A DNA stretch of 13,074 nt. It comes from Actinomycetes bacterium (GTDB lineage: Bacteria; Actinomycetota; Acidimicrobiia; Acidimicrobiales; RAAP-2). How positions within the stretch are numbered: the first letter of the stretch is position 1; each line of letters starts with the position of its first letter. Below the pieces are notes generated by a model, which worked only from the letters and a program-made list of their open reading frames with translations, did not search any database and was not told where the DNA came from. Below are positions 12,283 to 13,074 of this stretch, piece by piece. The stretch spans positions 1-13,074 of the forward strand of contig JAJZMN010000265.1 in the NCBI GenBank assembly GCA_021850345.1. Reading direction: 5' to 3'. A program made the translations under genes and the position numbers.

Positions 12283-13074
12283 TGGCCGGGGTCCGCCGCT
12301 GTTCGCTCGGACACGACGTCGGTGCTCGAAAGGTGTCGAGGTCCTGTCCGCGCTGTCGGGTGGAGGCGGTCGTGGGCGTGGCGATGGCCGCGTGCCCGGG
12401 GCTGTCCTTCGATGCGGTCGCCGCTGCGGTGGCAGCGGTGATCACGAGTCCGGCGGCTGGCCGTGATCTCGCAGCGGCGATGGAGAACGGTCCAGACGTA
12501 CTGCTGGGCGGCGCACCGCCGGTCGTGGCCCGTCTCGTCACCGAGCTGCGCGAAAGAGGGGCGGCGCTTCCGGTGCCCGCCTGCAGCGTTTGTGGGCGCA
12601 GTGGCCTCCGGCTGACCCGGGTGGGCGCGGCCGGGCTCTGCAACCGCTGTCGCGCTCACCAGCTCGCCGAGGCGTGCAGTGGCTGTGGTCGGGTGCGCGT
12701 CGTCGTCGCAAGGGACAAAGGTGGTGGTGCCCTGTGTTTTGCCTGCTCACCGCGTCCGCGGCGGATCTGCGGGCGATGCGGACGGGTGGGCCTGATCGCC
12801 CGCCGAGCCCGTGATGGGGAACCAGACATCTGTAACGCGTGCTTTCGCACACCAATGGCCGTCTGCGGCGTGTGCGGGCGATCCCGGCGGTGTCGCTTCG
12901 TCGCCGCCGGCCAGCCGATCTGCGCGGCGTGTTCGCCCCAGCACGAACTCGACTGTGTTCACTGCGGCGAGTGTCGTCGCGTGGCGGCGCACTGGCCCGA
13001 AGGCCCGGTGTGCGAACCGTGTTACCGGGCGGCACTCCGACGGCGGGGCACCTGTGCCAGCTGTGGTCAAGAGC
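12282..13074 (+). CDS. Multi-zinc-ribbon Cys-rich protein, 3' end beyond window
   Basis: 264 residues are visible and the frame is open at the right edge. The N-terminus has a C7...C22-PRC-C25 cluster, followed by a helical Ala-rich part. From C101 onward come CxxC pairs spaced ~16-20 residues apart: CSVCGRSG/CNRC, CSGCGRVR/CFAC, CGRCGRVG/CNAC, CGVCGRSR/CAAC, CVHCGECR/CEPC and CASCGQ. That makes at least five complete zinc ribbons and the beginning of a sixth. ATG 12282 overlaps the HTH stop by one base, so it is translationally coupled. I recall actinobacterial proteins of this layout carrying a C-terminal recombinase-like domain, but that part is outside the window and cannot be confirmed. 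It probably binds nucleic acid and works with the recombinase and HTH protein. Confidence 0.8.
   Translation, partial: MAGVRRCSLGHDVGARKVSRSCPRCRVEAVVGVAMAACPGLSFDAVAAAVAAVITSPAAGRDLAAAMENGPDVLLGGAPPVVARLVTELRERGAALPVPACSVCGRSGLRLTRVGAAGLCNRCRAHQLAEACSGCGRVRVVVARDKGGGALCFACSPRPRRICGRCGRVGLIARRARDGEPDICNACFRTPMAVCGVCGRSRRCRFVAAGQPICAACSPQHELDCVHCGECRRVAAHWPEGPVCEPCYRAALRRRGTCASCGQE

Larger units (their letters stand above)
10849..13074 (+). mobile_element. Recombinase - HTH - zinc-ribbon cassette, candidate integrative element (right end outside window)
   Basis: Three plus-strand genes overlap stop-to-start (ATGA at 11932-11935, TGATG at 12280-12284) and so are translated as a unit. The first is a tyrosine recombinase and the second a small XRE-type DNA-binding protein. 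The third is a Cys-rich multi-zinc-ribbon protein that is cut by the window edge. An AT-richer gap and short repeats lie upstream. Boundaries and mobility are inferred, not shown. Confidence 0.5.

Overview
This window is high-GC, densely packed bacterial DNA. Four things point to an actinobacterium: GTG starts are frequent, two genes look leaderless (a TANNNT box exactly 6 nt before GTG), an actinobacterial-type LexA/SOS box is present, and the gene families fit (PutA, PknB-like kinase with PASTA domains, AlkB-like oxygenase, and a DUF6098-like protein). I cannot place it below phylum level; an uncultured lineage is possible.

Layout. Positions 1-3828 (minus strand) hold a tight four-gene run transcribed leftwards: two small multi-pass membrane proteins of unknown role (3187-3828, 2705-3175), a DMT/EamA transporter (1633-2682), and the proline dehydrogenase half of a PutA that runs off the left edge (1-1614). 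Gaps are only 11, 22 and 18 bp, so this is probably one operon. A divergent gap of about 110 bp separates it from a short-chain dehydrogenase with an unusual YxxxR active site (3940-4752) and a SixA-like histidine phosphatase (4810-5316). A repeat-rich convergent junction follows (5342-5468). Then, on the minus strand, come a Ser/Thr kinase (6100-6999) that lacks most of its activation segment and a membrane-anchored PASTA protein (5436-6056). These two look like one PknB-type receptor kinase split by a frame change at a 7-nt G run. Divergently, on the plus strand, lie a small DUF6098-like protein (7169-7519) and an AlkB-like 2OG-Fe(II) dioxygenase (7563-8183). The AlkB-like gene has a perfect palindromic LexA box immediately upstream of its -10. 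A decayed CBS-domain fragment (8149-8603) and an AMP-forming acyl-CoA synthetase (8604-10322) follow on the minus strand.

The last 2.2 kb is different in character. After a 526-bp stretch in which I recognise no gene comes a one-directional, stop/start-overlapping cassette: a tyrosine recombinase (10849-11935, with one apparent frameshift), a small XRE-type HTH protein (11932-12282) and a large protein made of tandem Cys-x-x-Cys zinc ribbons (12282 to the right edge, incomplete). Overlapping genes, a strong 23-bp palindrome at the end of the HTH gene and short direct repeats upstream suggest a self-contained recombination module, the best candidate here for a poorly described mobile system.

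Short tandem duplications (13, 15, 18 and 28 bp units) occur at several gene ends and starts. Two apparent frameshifts both correspond to one extra G in a G run. Either the assembly carries homopolymer errors or these genes are genuinely broken; the sequence alone cannot decide.
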